DNA from: Zhengella mangrovi
GTDB taxonomy: Bacteria; Pseudomonadota; Alphaproteobacteria; Rhizobiales; Rhizobiaceae
DNA length: 64,000 bases
NCBI RefSeq assembly: GCF_002727065.1
Contig: NZ_PDVP01000001.1
Span: 1-64,000 of the forward strand
Reading direction: 5' to 3'
Made by a program: the position numbers and the translations under genes. Positions 25,862 through 38,707 of this stretch are shown here, piece by piece. The notes under the pieces are model-generated. The model was not told where the DNA came from. It saw only the letters and a program-made list of their open reading frames with translations, and did no database searches. Position 1 is the first letter of the stretch, and every line of letters begins with the position of its first letter.

Positions 25862-26423
25862 TCAGTTCTCGACGCGCCGGAGATCCTGCGCCAGCGCCAG
25901 GCGGAGATATTCCGCCAGCTCGCGGGCCGCCCTGTCCACAGCGTCCCGCTCCGCGCGCCACGAACTGTAATACTGCCGCGGCCGGTCGTAGGAGGCCTGC
26001 GCCATGCGCTGGCCCGTGGCCACCGTCTTGCCGGTCTTTGCATCGCTCAGCGTGTAGGCAGCCTTGAGTTCCATCGTACCGGCGGTCGGATCGAGATCGT
26101 TGCTGTTGGCGGAAATCTGGTAGTCGAGCACCGGCATGTTGCGCTTCGTGACGACGAGACGCAGGTGATAGCGTGCGTCGTCCTGACGCTGGGCGCCGCC
26201 GTTGAGCATGAAGATCAGGTGATTGCGGACTTCCAGTGCCTCGCGCGTGTCGGGCGCTGCCACGGAGATGGACGCCAGGCGCGACGACTCCGGTTCGACC
26301 GATCCGGTCTCGAGCCTGTTTCCCGAACCGTAGAGAGGTTCGACGGTGCATCCGCCGACGAGTCCGCCGGCAACGGCCAGGACGGCAGCCAGTGCGAAGG
26401 GAGCAACCCGCAGGGGCCTGAGA

Positions 26424-26437
<14 letters not shown>
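25862..26437 (-). CDS. lptE: LPS-assembly lipoprotein LptE
   Basis: A 191-residue outer-membrane lipoprotein that plugs the LptD barrel and helps place lipopolysaccharide on the cell surface. The signal peptide ends in the lipobox G-L-V-G-G-C, with the lipidated Cys followed by TVEPLYG, a typical LptE start. [13 protein letters not shown] near 87-100 and the [11 protein letters not shown] segment fit the family. It overlaps the end of leuS by 14 bases, the conserved leuS-lptE arrangement. holA, which often follows, is absent; the next gene is the convergent kinase. Confidence 0.9.
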
Positions 26438-29030
<2,593 letters not shown>

Positions 29031-29164
29031 GTCCGGGATTTCACTTGATAACGTGGCTCGAGGGGATTGCGCGCGGACCTTCACCATGGTTTGGCGCAAC
29101 CGTCAACCTGTGATGCCCCTCGACAGCGGGCCACGATGCACGAATGACAGGCAAGAGAGGCGCA

Positions 29165-29839
29165 ATGAACACAAGTGCGGCACAGTTGCAGACGGTCCGC
29201 GACGCCATTGACCGCGCCGCCCGCGAAGCCGGGCGCAGCCCCGGACACGTCACGCTCGTCGCGGTGTCCAAGACCTTCGAGGCGGCCGACATACGCCCGG
29301 TTCTCGATGCCGGCCAGCGCGTTTTCGGCGAGAACCGCGTGCAGGAGGCGCAGGCCAAGTGGCCCGGCCTGCGCACCGACTATCCCGGCATCGAACTTCA
29401 CCTGATCGGCCCGCTGCAGTCCAACAAGGCGAAAGAGGCCGTCACCCTGTTCGACGTCATCGAGACGGTGGACCGCGAGAAGATCGCCGCCGAACTGGCG
29501 AAGGAAATCCGCAAGCAGGAGCGCCATCCCCACCTCTTCGTCCAGGTCAACACGGGGCTGGAGCCGCAGAAGGCCGGTATCGACCCGCGCGAGACGGCAG
29601 CCTTCGTCACCCGCTGCCGGGATGTCCACGGCCTCGCCATCGAGGGCCTGATGTGCATTCCGCCGGTGGACGAGAACCCCGGTCCGCATTTCGCCCTGCT
29701 GGAGAAGCTCGCCCGCGAAGCAGGCGTGGAAAAGCTTTCCATGGGCATGTCGGGCGACTACGAGACGGCTGTCGCCTTTGGCGCCACCCACGTGCGCGTC
29801 GGCTCGGCCATTTTCGGCACCCGCGACTATCCGGCCTGA
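29165..29839 (+). CDS. PLP homeostasis protein (YggS/PLPBP family)
   Basis: A 224-residue protein of the YggS/PROSC family with alanine-racemase-like TIM barrel. The PLP lysine is Lys36 in VAVSKTF; GENRVQEAQ, LHLIGPLQSNK and the C-terminal SMGMSGDYETAVAFGATHVRVGS-type phosphate-binding region are all present. It binds pyridoxal phosphate and buffers its supply; no enzymatic reaction is established for the family. AGAGAGG precedes the ATG at 29165; an ATG at 29144 in the same frame lacks a ribosome site. Confidence 0.95.
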   Translation: MNTSAAQLQTVRDAIDRAAREAGRSPGHVTLVAVSKTFEAADIRPVLDAGQRVFGENRVQEAQAKWPGLRTDYPGIELHLIGPLQSNKAKEAVTLFDVIETVDREKIAAELAKEIRKQERHPHLFVQVNTGLEPQKAGIDPRETAAFVTRCRDVHGLAIEGLMCIPPVDENPGPHFALLEKLAREAGVEKLSMGMSGDYETAVAFGATHVRVGSAIFGTRDYPA

Positions 29840-29957
29840 GACCGGCCTTTCTCGGCCATTGCGCCGGGCCGTGGCTGGCAAGGGCGGACCAAACGTCTAA
29901 TTTCAGGGGACGGACGCCGGTGCTAAGAGAGGCCCGACTTCGCTGCACGATGGATAT

Positions 29958-29986
29958 GCCCGGGAAGCGAGTGCGCTCGTCCGGGC
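29958..29986 (+). promoter_or_regulatory. Stem-loop in the leader of acs
   Basis: GCCCGG (29958-29963) pairs with CCGGGC (29981-29986), with an inner CGAG/CTCG helix around TGCG. It ends ten bases before the GGAGGAG ribosome site of acs, so it is in the 5' leader. It may affect translation or mRNA stability. It is not a terminator, as no T run follows. Confidence 0.35.
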
Positions 29987-30007
29987 CGCGAACATGGAGG
30001 AGACCAC

Positions 30008-31963
<1,956 letters not shown>

Positions 31964-31992
31964 GCCCTTTGCCTGCAAATGCCGAAAGATCG

Positions 31993-32020
31993 AAGGGCCG
32001 GGCGGAAACGTCCGGCCCTT
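31993..32020 (+). terminator. Strong stem-loop after acs, without T run
   Basis: AAGGGCCGGGCG pairs with CGTCCGGCCCTT along 12 bp (one G-U) around a GAAA tetraloop, 30 bases after the acs stop. No T run follows; instead the last two T form the start of a TTGACA hexamer. It could end or protect the acs mRNA. Confidence 0.5.
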
Positions 32021-32047
32021 GACATTGAGGCTTGCAGACCACACGTT
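32019..32047 (+). promoter_or_regulatory. Possible promoter of the small transcript (-35 TTGACA)
   Basis: TTGACA at 32019-32024 is a perfect -35 hexamer. At 17 bases spacing the -10 position reads CACGTT, a poor match to either TATAAT or the looser alphaproteobacterial form. The hexamer overlaps the end of the acs stem-loop. Transcription would start near 32054, just before the Shine-Dalgarno sequence. Confidence 0.35.
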
Positions 32048-32068
32048 CGGTGCGTGTTCAACAGAATG

Positions 32069-32082
32069 AAAGGAGGTGATCC
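32069..32082 (+). promoter_or_regulatory. 14-base Shine-Dalgarno fully complementary to the 16S 3' end
   Basis: AAAGGAGGTGATCC is the exact reverse complement of GGATCACCTCCTTT, the usual 3' end of bacterial 16S rRNA. GGAGG lies seven bases before the ATG at 32084. Ordinary genes in this window show only 4-6 matching bases, so this is an extreme ribosome-binding site. Confidence 0.75.
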
Positions 32083-32083
32083 G

Positions 32084-32149
32084 ATGTCGAGTGATTTCCT
32101 GAAGGACGTGAGCAACAGCGGATCGTCGCTCCTTCGGAGCAGCCTCTGA
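32084..32149 (+). CDS. 21-residue small protein or leader peptide behind an extreme ribosome site
   Basis: A 22-codon frame (with TGA stop) reads MSSDFLKDV then SNSGSSLLRSSL. It is hydrophilic to amphipathic, rich in Ser, with no membrane segment. A perfect 14-base Shine-Dalgarno precedes it. An ATG at 32066 is in frame, but its codons would be the Shine-Dalgarno itself and it lacks a ribosome site. A small hairpin (ACACG/CGTGT, 32041-32057) lies just before the ribosome site and another (GCTCC/GGAGC, 32128-32140) within the last codons. No gene follows on this strand, so it does not look like an attenuation leader. I do not recognise a family. Confidence 0.55.
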   Translation: MSSDFLKDVSNSGSSLLRSSL

Positions 32150-32166
32150 AGGAAGCGTGCGTGACG

Positions 32167-32223
32167 CCGTGAGATCGCGCCGGAGCAGACCGGCAATCTC
32201 CTGAGGCTCGCGCCCGTTCACGG
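32167..32223 (+). ncRNA. Possible structured 3' part of the small transcript
   Basis: CCGTGA (32167-32172) can pair with TCACGG (32218-32223), enclosing a GCCGG/CCGGC hairpin (32179-32194) and an unpaired CTCCT (32198-32202). CTCCT is complementary to AGGAG in the ribosome site at 32071-32075, so a switch between open and closed forms can be drawn. This is a structural reading by eye. Confidence 0.35.
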
Positions 32224-32230
32224 AATTGCG

Positions 32231-32274
32231 ACGCCGCCCCGCCGGTCGAAGACCGGGCCAACGGGGCGGCGTTT
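32231..32274 (+). terminator. Long stem-loop ending the small transcript
   Basis: ACGCCGCCCC (32231-32240) pairs with GGGGCGGCGT (32263-32272), and CCGGTC/GACCGG forms an inner helix around GAA. TTTCGCATTT follows, a mediocre T tract. It lies 82 bases after the small frame's stop and more than 250 after acs. From here to 32401 I see nothing further; that stretch is the downstream side of the minus-strand vWA gene. Confidence 0.55.
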
Positions 32275-32401
32275 CGCATTTCTGAAAGGCCGGAGAGGCG
32301 GATTCGCCCGGAACCGGGCCAGTGCCTCTCGCCGCCCCTCGCCGAGGACCGGTTGCCGCGAAGGCTGGATCCGTCGCCGCGTCTGCCATCGCGGACAGGT
32401 C

Positions 32402-33703
32402 TTAGCGCGTCACCGTGAGGCGTTCGATGGCCTTGGCGATATCCTGGAACGCCTGGTCCAGCTCGCTGCCCGAGGACGTTTCGAAATAGTGCTTGCCGCC
32501 CCCGGTCGAGGCGCAGGTCTGCATGACGTCCCTGGCTGCTGCCGTGGTCAGCTGGAAACCGACGGTGAAAATCTCGATCCCGTCCTTGCGCATGTCTGCG
32601 CACAGCCGCTTGGCATAGGAGGCCGAACAGTCGCCGCTCTCGCCGGGCAGGCAGGCATAGGCGGTGTTGAACTCGCCATCGGTCATCAGGATGGCGAACT
32701 TTCGCACCGATGCGTCGCCGTAGGCGCCCGGGGCCGCCGACGCCGGCAGCACGTCCTTCCATTTCGGCGACAGCATGTAACGCGCCCACTGCACGCCGAT
32801 GTGTCCGGCCGTGCCGCCGTTCGCCGTGAAACTGTTGATCCGGGCGGTCAGGGCACCCTTGTTCGAGGTCAGAGGCATCAGCGCGGCGGTCGGGCAGTAC
32901 CACAGCCGGTAGTCCCGGTTGATCCTGCTCGAATAGGGGCTGGCATCGCTGAGCTGGTCCTTGCCCTTGCGCTCGGTGGCGCAGCTGTCGATGGCCGACG
33001 ACACGCCTACGGGGCTTGCGAGCCCGGGGGCCGTGCCGGCATCGGCAGGGCCGCGCTCCTGGAAGACGACGTTGGACAGCGACCCGGTGTTCACCGCCGT
33101 CGCATAGGGGATCACGGCCAGGCGGACCCTGTCCTGTCCCGGCGACTGCATGGCCATGAAGCTGCTGACCGCATTCTTCGCCGCCGTCTTGAGCGAGTTG
33201 AGCTTCGATCCGTACATCGAGCCCGTCACGTCCAGCACCATGGCCACTTCCACGGCATTGGTCGAATAGAGCGTCGCGCTCTGGGCCGTCACATCCTGGC
33301 TGCCGGGAAGCGAGAATACCGGGAAGGCAAGCGCGGCACGCCCGGTAGCCGTGGCAATGATCGTCTGCTTCGCCTTGTCCACCGCGAACGAGGCAAACCG
33401 GATGCTGTCCTGCGGCATCGACCCTCCGCCGGCATTGGCAAGCAGGAAGACGAGCGCGGTCTTTTCCGCATCCTCCTCCTTGATGATACCGCGCGTGATG
33501 TCGCGGGCTGTCGATGTCAGCGCGGCGTCGAGCGCATTGGAGAGCCGCGAATGGGCGGACGTGATCTGGACAATGCTGATGCTCATCCCGGTGCCGATCA
33601 GCAGCATGGGGACCATGAGCCCGAACATGATGGCAAAATCGCCCCTCCTGTTCGCGCCGAAGCGGCGGACGGAGGGAAGGAAACGCGAAAAACAGGTCAA
33701 CAT
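32402..33703 (-). CDS. TadE/TadG-like pilus assembly protein with vWA domain
   Basis: A 433-residue protein. Arg-rich residues 10-20 (VRRFGANRRGDFAIMFG) followed by one transmembrane helix at about 24-46 match the N terminus of TadG/TadE-like proteins. A von Willebrand A domain begins near 150 with MIDAS motif D158-x-T160-G-S162 in LDVTGSM, and LMTDGEFN near 315. It is probably anchored in the inner membrane with the vWA domain outside. No other tad or flp genes are nearby. The ATG at 33703 follows GGAGG; a TTG at 33718 is possible. Upstream gap holds a 6-base inverted repeat. Confidence 0.87.
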   Translation of the reverse strand: MLTCFSRFLPSVRRFGANRRGDFAIMFGLMVPMLLIGTGMSISIVQITSAHSRLSNALDAALTSTARDITRGIIKEEDAEKTALVFLLANAGGGSMPQDSIRFASFAVDKAKQTIIATATGRAALAFPVFSLPGSQDVTAQSATLYSTNAVEVAMVLDVTGSMYGSKLNSLKTAAKNAVSSFMAMQSPGQDRVRLAVIPYATAVNTGSLSNVVFQERGPADAGTAPGLASPVGVSSAIDSCATERKGKDQLSDASPYSSRINRDYRLWYCPTAALMPLTSNKGALTARINSFTANGGTAGHIGVQWARYMLSPKWKDVLPASAAPGAYGDASVRKFAILMTDGEFNTAYACLPGESGDCSASYAKRLCADMRKDGIEIFTVGFQLTTAAARDVMQTCASTGGGKHYFETSSGSELDQAFQDIAKAIERLTVTR

Positions 33704-33831
33704 GCATGGCCTCCACAACTGGATTCAAGGCATCAATACCTTGCCAGTAGCAGGAAGCCTGCCAGCCCTGCGAAGCACCGGGAACTGACCGTCACCGACG
33801 CGCTATGAATTGATTTTGTTGATTGTTTCCC

Positions 33832-33852
33832 CGAACCATGGTGAACGGTTCG
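33832..33852. promoter_or_regulatory. Inverted repeat upstream of the vWA gene
   Basis: CGAACC and GGTTCG are exact reverse complements separated by nine bases, 129 bases upstream of the vWA start. It lies in an otherwise featureless 286-base gap between the vWA gene and the DUF1674 gene. It could be an operator or a weak hairpin. Confidence 0.3.
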
Positions 33853-33989
33853 TAAACCGCCGCGAGGCACCGCCGACGGGCCGGGAAACGGACGGCATCA
33901 CCAGGCGCTTCGTTTCGGGCCAGGTCCCGTACTGGCACAGGAATCCTGCCCCGGAATGGCCCGGCGCCAAGGCCAGGTCCCGTCGTCCG

Positions 33990-34244
33990 TCAGAAATCGA
34001 TCGCCAGGCCCTTGATCTCCCAGTCGCCGTAGCGGGCCGGTTCCTTGCCCCCGCGCCCGCCGATTTCCCGGGGCCGGGCTTCTTCGGCGGCCTTGTAGGC
34101 CTTGCGCCGTTCCTCCGCCTCCTTCAGTGCCCGTTGCGCTGCCGGCGGCAGGTCCTCGAAGCGCCGCCGCGGCGCAGCCTGCGCCTCCACGTCCGGCCGG
34201 CCATCGTCTCCGCCATTCTGCCGGTGATCCGTATCGTCCGTCAT
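33990..34244 (-). CDS. DUF1674 protein, SDHAF4-like succinate dehydrogenase assembly factor
   Basis: An 84-residue protein ending RPREIGGRGGKEPARYGDWE then IKGLAIDF, the complete DUF1674 signature. The family includes mitochondrial SDHAF4, which guards flavinated SdhA before it joins SdhB. Residues 1-50 are charged and probably disordered. The start at 34244 (MTDDTDH) is preferred over 34265 because the longer leader lacks a ribosome site. It is divergent from htpX. Confidence 0.9.
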   Translation of the reverse strand: MTDDTDHRQNGGDDGRPDVEAQAAPRRRFEDLPPAAQRALKEAEERRKAYKAAEEARPREIGGRGGKEPARYGDWEIKGLAIDF

Positions 34245-34283
34245 CGTTCTCCCGTTCCGCGGCATGCCCGCTCACGATTGAAG

Positions 34284-34311
34284 TTGTGCTTTGCGCTCCC
34301 CATCATATAAG
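34284..34311 (+). promoter_or_regulatory. Sigma70-like promoter of htpX
   Basis: TTGTGC, 16 bases, then TATAAG match the -35 and -10 patterns, and the start point would fall near 34318, leaving a leader of about 44 bases before htpX. The surrounding 30 bases are richer in A and T than the neighbours. Confidence 0.5.
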
Positions 34312-34361
34312 CCACCTCAACGCGCGGATCGACCCCCGCACCCTTTCCGGAGACCGGACCG

Positions 34362-35399
34362 ATGAACACGATGAAGACCGCCATGCTGCTGGCCGCCCTC
34401 ACCGCGCTCTTCATGGGCGTGGGATACCTCGTGGGCGGATCGACCGGCATGGTGATCGCCTTCCTGCTCGCCGCCGGCATGAACCTGTTTTCCTACTGGA
34501 ACGCCGACCGCATGGTGCTGTCCATGCACCATGCCCACGAGGTCGACGAGACCAGCGCCCCGGAGTTCCATGCCCTCGTGCGCGACCTGGCGGACAAGGC
34601 CGGCCTGCCCATGCCGAAGGTCTATCTCATCGACACGCCGCAGCCCAACGCCTTCGCCACCGGCCGCAACCCGGAGAATGCGGCCGTGGCCGCCAGCACC
34701 GGCCTGCTGCGTACACTGTCGCACGAGGAGGTCGCCGCCGTCATGGCCCACGAACTGGCGCACGTGGAACATCGCGATACGCTGACCATGACGGTCACGG
34801 CCACCATCGCCGGCGCCATTTCCATGCTCGGCAACTTCGCCTTCTTCTTCGGCGGCAACCGCGACAACAACAATCCCTTCGGTTTCGTCGGTGTGCTCGT
34901 CGCCATGATCGTGGCCCCGTTTGCGGCCATGCTGGTGCAGATGGCCATCAGCCGCACCCGCGAATACGCTGCCGACCGTCGAGGCGCGGAGATCTGCGGC
35001 CATCCCGAGTGGCTCGCCAGCGCTCTGGAGAAAATAGCCATGGGGGCCCATGCCATCCCGAACGACGACGCGGAACGCAATCCGGCCACCGCGCACATGT
35101 TCATCATCAACCCGCTGTCGGGCCAGAACATGGACAATCTCTTCTCGACCCATCCCAGCACCGAGAACCGCATCGCCGCGCTGATGGACATGACCGGCGA
35201 TCCGGCCTTCGGACAGCCCGCCCGGCGCCCTGCCGAACCGATGGACAACGACCCCGGTGCGGACCGCGGTCCCTGGGACCAGCCACGGCAGGCCCAGCCA
35301 CGCGAGGAACCGGCACCGCGCCGTTCGCCGGGCCGCGTGCCGACGGTGCGTTGGGGCCGGGACGCCGGCAAGACTGATGACAAGGGGCCCTGGTCTTGA
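34362..35399 (+). CDS. htpX: Membrane zinc metalloprotease HtpX (M48B)
   Basis: A 345-residue inner-membrane protease that helps remove misfolded membrane proteins. Two N-terminal helices lie at about 5-45, HELAH at 130-134 gives two zinc ligands and the catalytic Glu, two more helices span 145-200, and Glu201 in [11 protein letters not shown] is the third ligand. The last 60 residues are a Pro/Arg-rich, probably flexible tail longer than in E. coli HtpX. GGAGA precedes the ATG. The stop overlaps the rsmB start by four bases. Confidence 0.96.
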   Translation: MNTMKTAMLLAALTALFMGVGYLVGGSTGMVIAFLLAAGMNLFSYWNADRMVLSMHHAHEVDETSAPEFHALVRDLADKAGLPMPKVYLIDTPQPNAFATGRNPENAAVAASTGLLRTLSHEEVAAVMAHELAHVEHRDTLTMTVTATIAGAISMLGNFAFFFGGNRDNNNPFGFVGVLVAMIVAPFAAMLVQMAISRTREYAADRRGAEICGHPEWLASALEKIAMGAHAIPNDDAERNPATAHMFIINPLSGQNMDNLFSTHPSTENRIAALMDMTGDPAFGQPARRPAEPMDNDPGADRGPWDQPRQAQPREEPAPRRSPGRVPTVRWGRDAGKTDDKGPWS

Positions 35400-36784
35400 C
35401 CGCGAAGCCCGCACGGAAAGGTGGCCGGCCCCGTCCCGCGAAAGCGCACGAGGCCGAGACCGTTGACCGGCCGGGTCTCGCCGCGCGGCGGACCGCCGCC
35501 CGTCTGCTCGGCGCCGTTATCGATGCCCGCACGTCCATGGATGGCCTGACAGACAACGATCACGGCCACCCGGACTACCTGAAGCTGGAACCGCGCGACC
35601 GGGCGCTCGTCCGGGCCATCCTCATGAGCGCGCTCCGGCATCGCCGCACCATCCAGGCCATGATCGACCGGCGCCTGGACCGGCCGCTGCCGGCCAATGC
35701 CACGGTCCTGCTGCACATCCTTCACGTTGGCGCGGCCCAGCTTCTGTTTCTTTCTGTCCCCGACAGCGCTGCCGTCGATCTTGCCGTCAGCCATGCCCAG
35801 GCCGATCCGCGCACCCGACGCTTCGCCGGCCTGGTCAACGCCATCCTGCGCGGAATCCAGCGCGGCGGTGAACGCGCCCGCGCCGCGGCCCTGCACCAGA
35901 CCATCGACGCCCCGGACTGGTTCATGGAGCGATTGACCGCGGACTATGGCCCCGACATCGCTGCCGCCATCGTCGCCATGCATCGCCACGAGGCGCCCGT
36001 CGACTTCACCGTCAAGAGCGACCCGTCTCGCTGGGCCGAGGCGCTGGGGGGCATCGTCCTGCCCACCGGCTCTGTCCGCGTCGCACGGCTCGCCGGACCG
36101 GTCCCGGGCCTGCCAGGCTACGAGGACGGCGAGTGGTGGATCCAGGACGCGGCGGCCGCCCTCCCCGCCCGCATGATGGGCGGCATCGCCGGCAAGCGCG
36201 TCGCCGACCTCTGTGCCGCCCCCGGCGGCAAGACGGCCCAGCTCGCCCAGGCCGGCGCCCGCGTCACCGCGCTCGACCTTTCGGCCAACCGCCTGGCCCG
36301 CCTCGACACCAACCTGGCCCGCCTCGGACTGGAGGTGGAAACCGCCGCCGGCGACCTGCGTAAGCACCGGCCGGAAACGCCCTACGATGCGGTCCTGCTC
36401 GATGCGCCCTGCTCTTCCACGGGCACGGTTCGCCGGCACCCGGACGTTCCCTGGACCAAGTTGCCGGCCGACATCGGGAAACTCGCCGCCCTGCAGGCTG
36501 ACCTGCTGGACCATGCCACGACACTGGTGCGCACCGGCGGAACGATCGTCTTCTCGAACTGCTCGCTGGATCACGCCGAGGGCGAACGCATGATCGCCGA
36601 TCTTCTGGCCAGGCGGCCGGACCTGGTCATCGATCCCGTGACAGCAGGAGACATCCCGGGCGCCGACGCATTCGTGCGCCCGGAAGGATGGCTGCGGACG
36701 ACACCCGCCGACTGGCCGAACGACGATCCGGCTCTGGCCGGCCTGGACGGCTTTTTCGCGGTGCGGCTGCAACGCCTTGCCTGA
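35396..36784 (+). CDS. rsmB: 16S rRNA m5C methyltransferase RsmB family
   Basis: A 462-residue RNA cytosine-5 methyltransferase of the Sun/RsmB (NOL1/NOP2) group. A NusB-like RNA-binding domain fills about 35-175; the SAM-binding motif [14 protein letters not shown] is near 270, motif [10 protein letters not shown] near 340, and the catalytic-type Cys lies in [11 protein letters not shown] near 385. The start is TTG at 35396 in the overlap TTGA with the htpX stop, which fits coupling; the region after it is basic and poorly conserved, so a later start cannot be excluded. The target is presumably C967 of 16S rRNA. Confidence 0.93.
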   Translation: MTAKPARKGGRPRPAKAHEAETVDRPGLAARRTAARLLGAVIDARTSMDGLTDNDHGHPDYLKLEPRDRALVRAILMSALRHRRTIQAMIDRRLDRPLPANATVLLHILHVGAAQLLFLSVPDSAAVDLAVSHAQADPRTRRFAGLVNAILRGIQRGGERARAAALHQTIDAPDWFMERLTADYGPDIAAAIVAMHRHEAPVDFTVKSDPSRWAEALGGIVLPTGSVRVARLAGPVPGLPGYEDGEWWIQDAAAALPARMMGGIAGKRVADLCAAPGGKTAQLAQAGARVTALDLSANRLARLDTNLARLGLEVETAAGDLRKHRPETPYDAVLLDAPCSSTGTVRRHPDVPWTKLPADIGKLAALQADLLDHATTLVRTGGTIVFSNCSLDHAEGERMIADLLARRPDLVIDPVTAGDIPGADAFVRPEGWLRTTPADWPNDDPALAGLDGFFAVRLQRLA

Positions 36785-36880
36785 AGCTTGTCATCCACAG
36801 CGCATTTCCGTTTTGAGCTTCGCATAAGGCCTTGAATCGTCTACTCTTCCAAGAGGGGTTCTGACAGGAGGAGTTCGCGC

Positions 36881-38596
36881 TTGGCGATTACCGCCGCTGA
36901 CAGGCCGCGGCTTTGGCCGTTGGTGCTGCGCGAAATGTGGCGTCGCGCGCGGCTGCGCATGCGCGTCGGCCCGCTCTATCGCTGGCGGTTTTCCGGCCGT
37001 GCGCCGGAGCGTGTTCTCGTCGCCCCGCCCGACCTTCGCCTTGCCGACAGCCATATCGCCGCCGACATCTATGCCGGCCGCTTTGCCCTTGCCGGCCACA
37101 TCGTGGAGACCGGCGGCGAATCCCCGTTCCAGTTGAACGTGGCCAACAGGGCATGGACGGACTCCCTGCACGGTTTCCGCTGGCTCCGTCACATGCGCGA
37201 AGCCGGCACCGATCTCGCCAATGCCAATGCCCGGGTGCTGGTCTCCGACTGGATCGCCATCCATGGCGGCCGGATCTCGGGTCCGGCCTGGCAGCCGGCG
37301 GTCACGGCCACGCGCGTTATTGCCTGGCTGCAGCATTCCACCGTGGTCCTGCAGGGCTGCGAACTGCCCTTCTATCGCACGTTCCTGAAATCGCTGAGCG
37401 CCCAGATCCGATACCTGCGCGCCTTGGTTCCGGACATGCCGGCAGGCGAGGATCGCCTGCGCGCCCGCGTCGCCATCGCCATGGCCAGCCTGTCGCTGCC
37501 GCAAAGCCCGGCCTCCGTGCGCCAGGCGGCGAAACGGCTGGACACCGAACTGAAAGAGCAGATCCTGCCCGATGGCGGCCACGTCTCCCGCAGCCCCATG
37601 GCCGTGCTGGAACTGCTCGCCGACCTGCTGCCGCTGCGCCAGACCTATGCCACGCAGGGCGAGACCCCGCCGCCGGAACTGGTGCCGGCAGTCGAGCGCA
37701 TGCTGCCCATGCTCCGCTTCTTCCGCCACCAGGACGGCAACCTCGCCCGCTTCAATGGCGCCGGGGCCACAAGCCCCGACCGGATCATGGCCATTCTCCA
37801 GCACGACGAGACGCAGGGCGCCCCGCTGACCTATGCCACCCATTCCGGCTTCAATCGTCTGCAGCTCGGCCAGACGACCGTCATCGCCGATACCGGCGCC
37901 GCTCCGCCGGTCGACGTGTCCGGCCGGGCCCATGCCGGCTGTCTGTCCTTCGAACTCTCGTCGGGCCGTCACCACTTCATCGTCAACTGCGGCATCGATG
38001 TCTTCGGCCCGCCGGAATACCTGCCCCTGTCGCGCGCAACGGCCGCCCATTCCACCGCCACGCTGAACGATACCTCATCCGCCCGCTTCGCCAGCAGCGG
38101 CTGGACCTATGACGTCATCGGCGCGCCCCTGGTGCAGGGGCCCCGCAACACGCCCTGCCAGCGCGACGACGGTGATGGCTTCCGCTCCTTCACTGCCAGC
38201 CACGACGGCTACGGCCCGCGCTTCGGCATCATCCACGAGCGCATGCTGCTGCTCAGGGAGAACGGCTATATCCTCGACGGCGCAGACCGCTTCTACCGCC
38301 CGGGCGGCGAACCGCCGCGCGCGAAGAGCGACGCCGTGGCCCTTCGCTTCCACGTCCACCCGGATATCGACGTCTGGCAGGACGAGCATGGCCAGGTCAC
38401 GCTGGCCGCGGCCTCCGGCGAGACCTGGGTCTTCACGACCGGCGGCGCGCGGCCGGCGATCGAGGATTCCATCTTCTTTGCCGGCATTGCCGGTCCCGCG
38501 CGCACCCGCCAGATCGTCATCTCTTTCAATGCCTCCGAACTGCCCGATGTCCGCTGGCGCCTGACGCGCGTCACCGGCACCCCGAGAGCGGCCTGA
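36881..38596 (+). CDS. Heparinase II/III family protein
   Basis: A 571-residue protein with an (alpha/alpha) toroid in the first 340 residues and a beta-sandwich of the heparinase II/III type after it; HSGFNRLQ near 325 and SGRAHAGCLSFELSSGRHHFIVNCG-type strands near 345 are typical. The family contains uronate lyases, but this cytoplasmic-looking member has no signal peptide and its substrate is unknown. TTG is the start codon, supported by AGGAGG at good spacing. rsmB-heparinase-purH is a conserved order in Hyphomicrobiales, which hints at a housekeeping role rather than polysaccharide use. Confidence 0.88.
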   Translation: MAITAADRPRLWPLVLREMWRRARLRMRVGPLYRWRFSGRAPERVLVAPPDLRLADSHIAADIYAGRFALAGHIVETGGESPFQLNVANRAWTDSLHGFRWLRHMREAGTDLANANARVLVSDWIAIHGGRISGPAWQPAVTATRVIAWLQHSTVVLQGCELPFYRTFLKSLSAQIRYLRALVPDMPAGEDRLRARVAIAMASLSLPQSPASVRQAAKRLDTELKEQILPDGGHVSRSPMAVLELLADLLPLRQTYATQGETPPPELVPAVERMLPMLRFFRHQDGNLARFNGAGATSPDRIMAILQHDETQGAPLTYATHSGFNRLQLGQTTVIADTGAAPPVDVSGRAHAGCLSFELSSGRHHFIVNCGIDVFGPPEYLPLSRATAAHSTATLNDTSSARFASSGWTYDVIGAPLVQGPRNTPCQRDDGDGFRSFTASHDGYGPRFGIIHERMLLLRENGYILDGADRFYRPGGEPPRAKSDAVALRFHVHPDIDVWQDEHGQVTLAAASGETWVFTTGGARPAIEDSIFFAGIAGPARTRQIVISFNASELPDVRWRLTRVTGTPRAA

Positions 38597-38707
38597 CATC
38601 GATCGTCCCCACATGCGTCCAAGGTGAACATTGGAACGGCGCCACGGGTGTGCTAACTGCCCGCCAATCCCTGTTTCCGTGCGCCCCTAGCGAAAGGTCC
38701 GCCGTCC

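Noticed and set aside
32069-32082. The 14-base sequence as a remnant of a 16S rRNA gene
   Set aside because: The match stops exactly at the 14 bases. The next bases differ from the conserved 16S sequence, and no rRNA-like sequence surrounds it.
32058-33728. A 556-codon minus-strand frame shifted by one base from the vWA gene
   Set aside because: The vWA frame has the transmembrane helix and MIDAS motif; the shifted frame is Arg/Gly-rich noise and would cross the small transcript.
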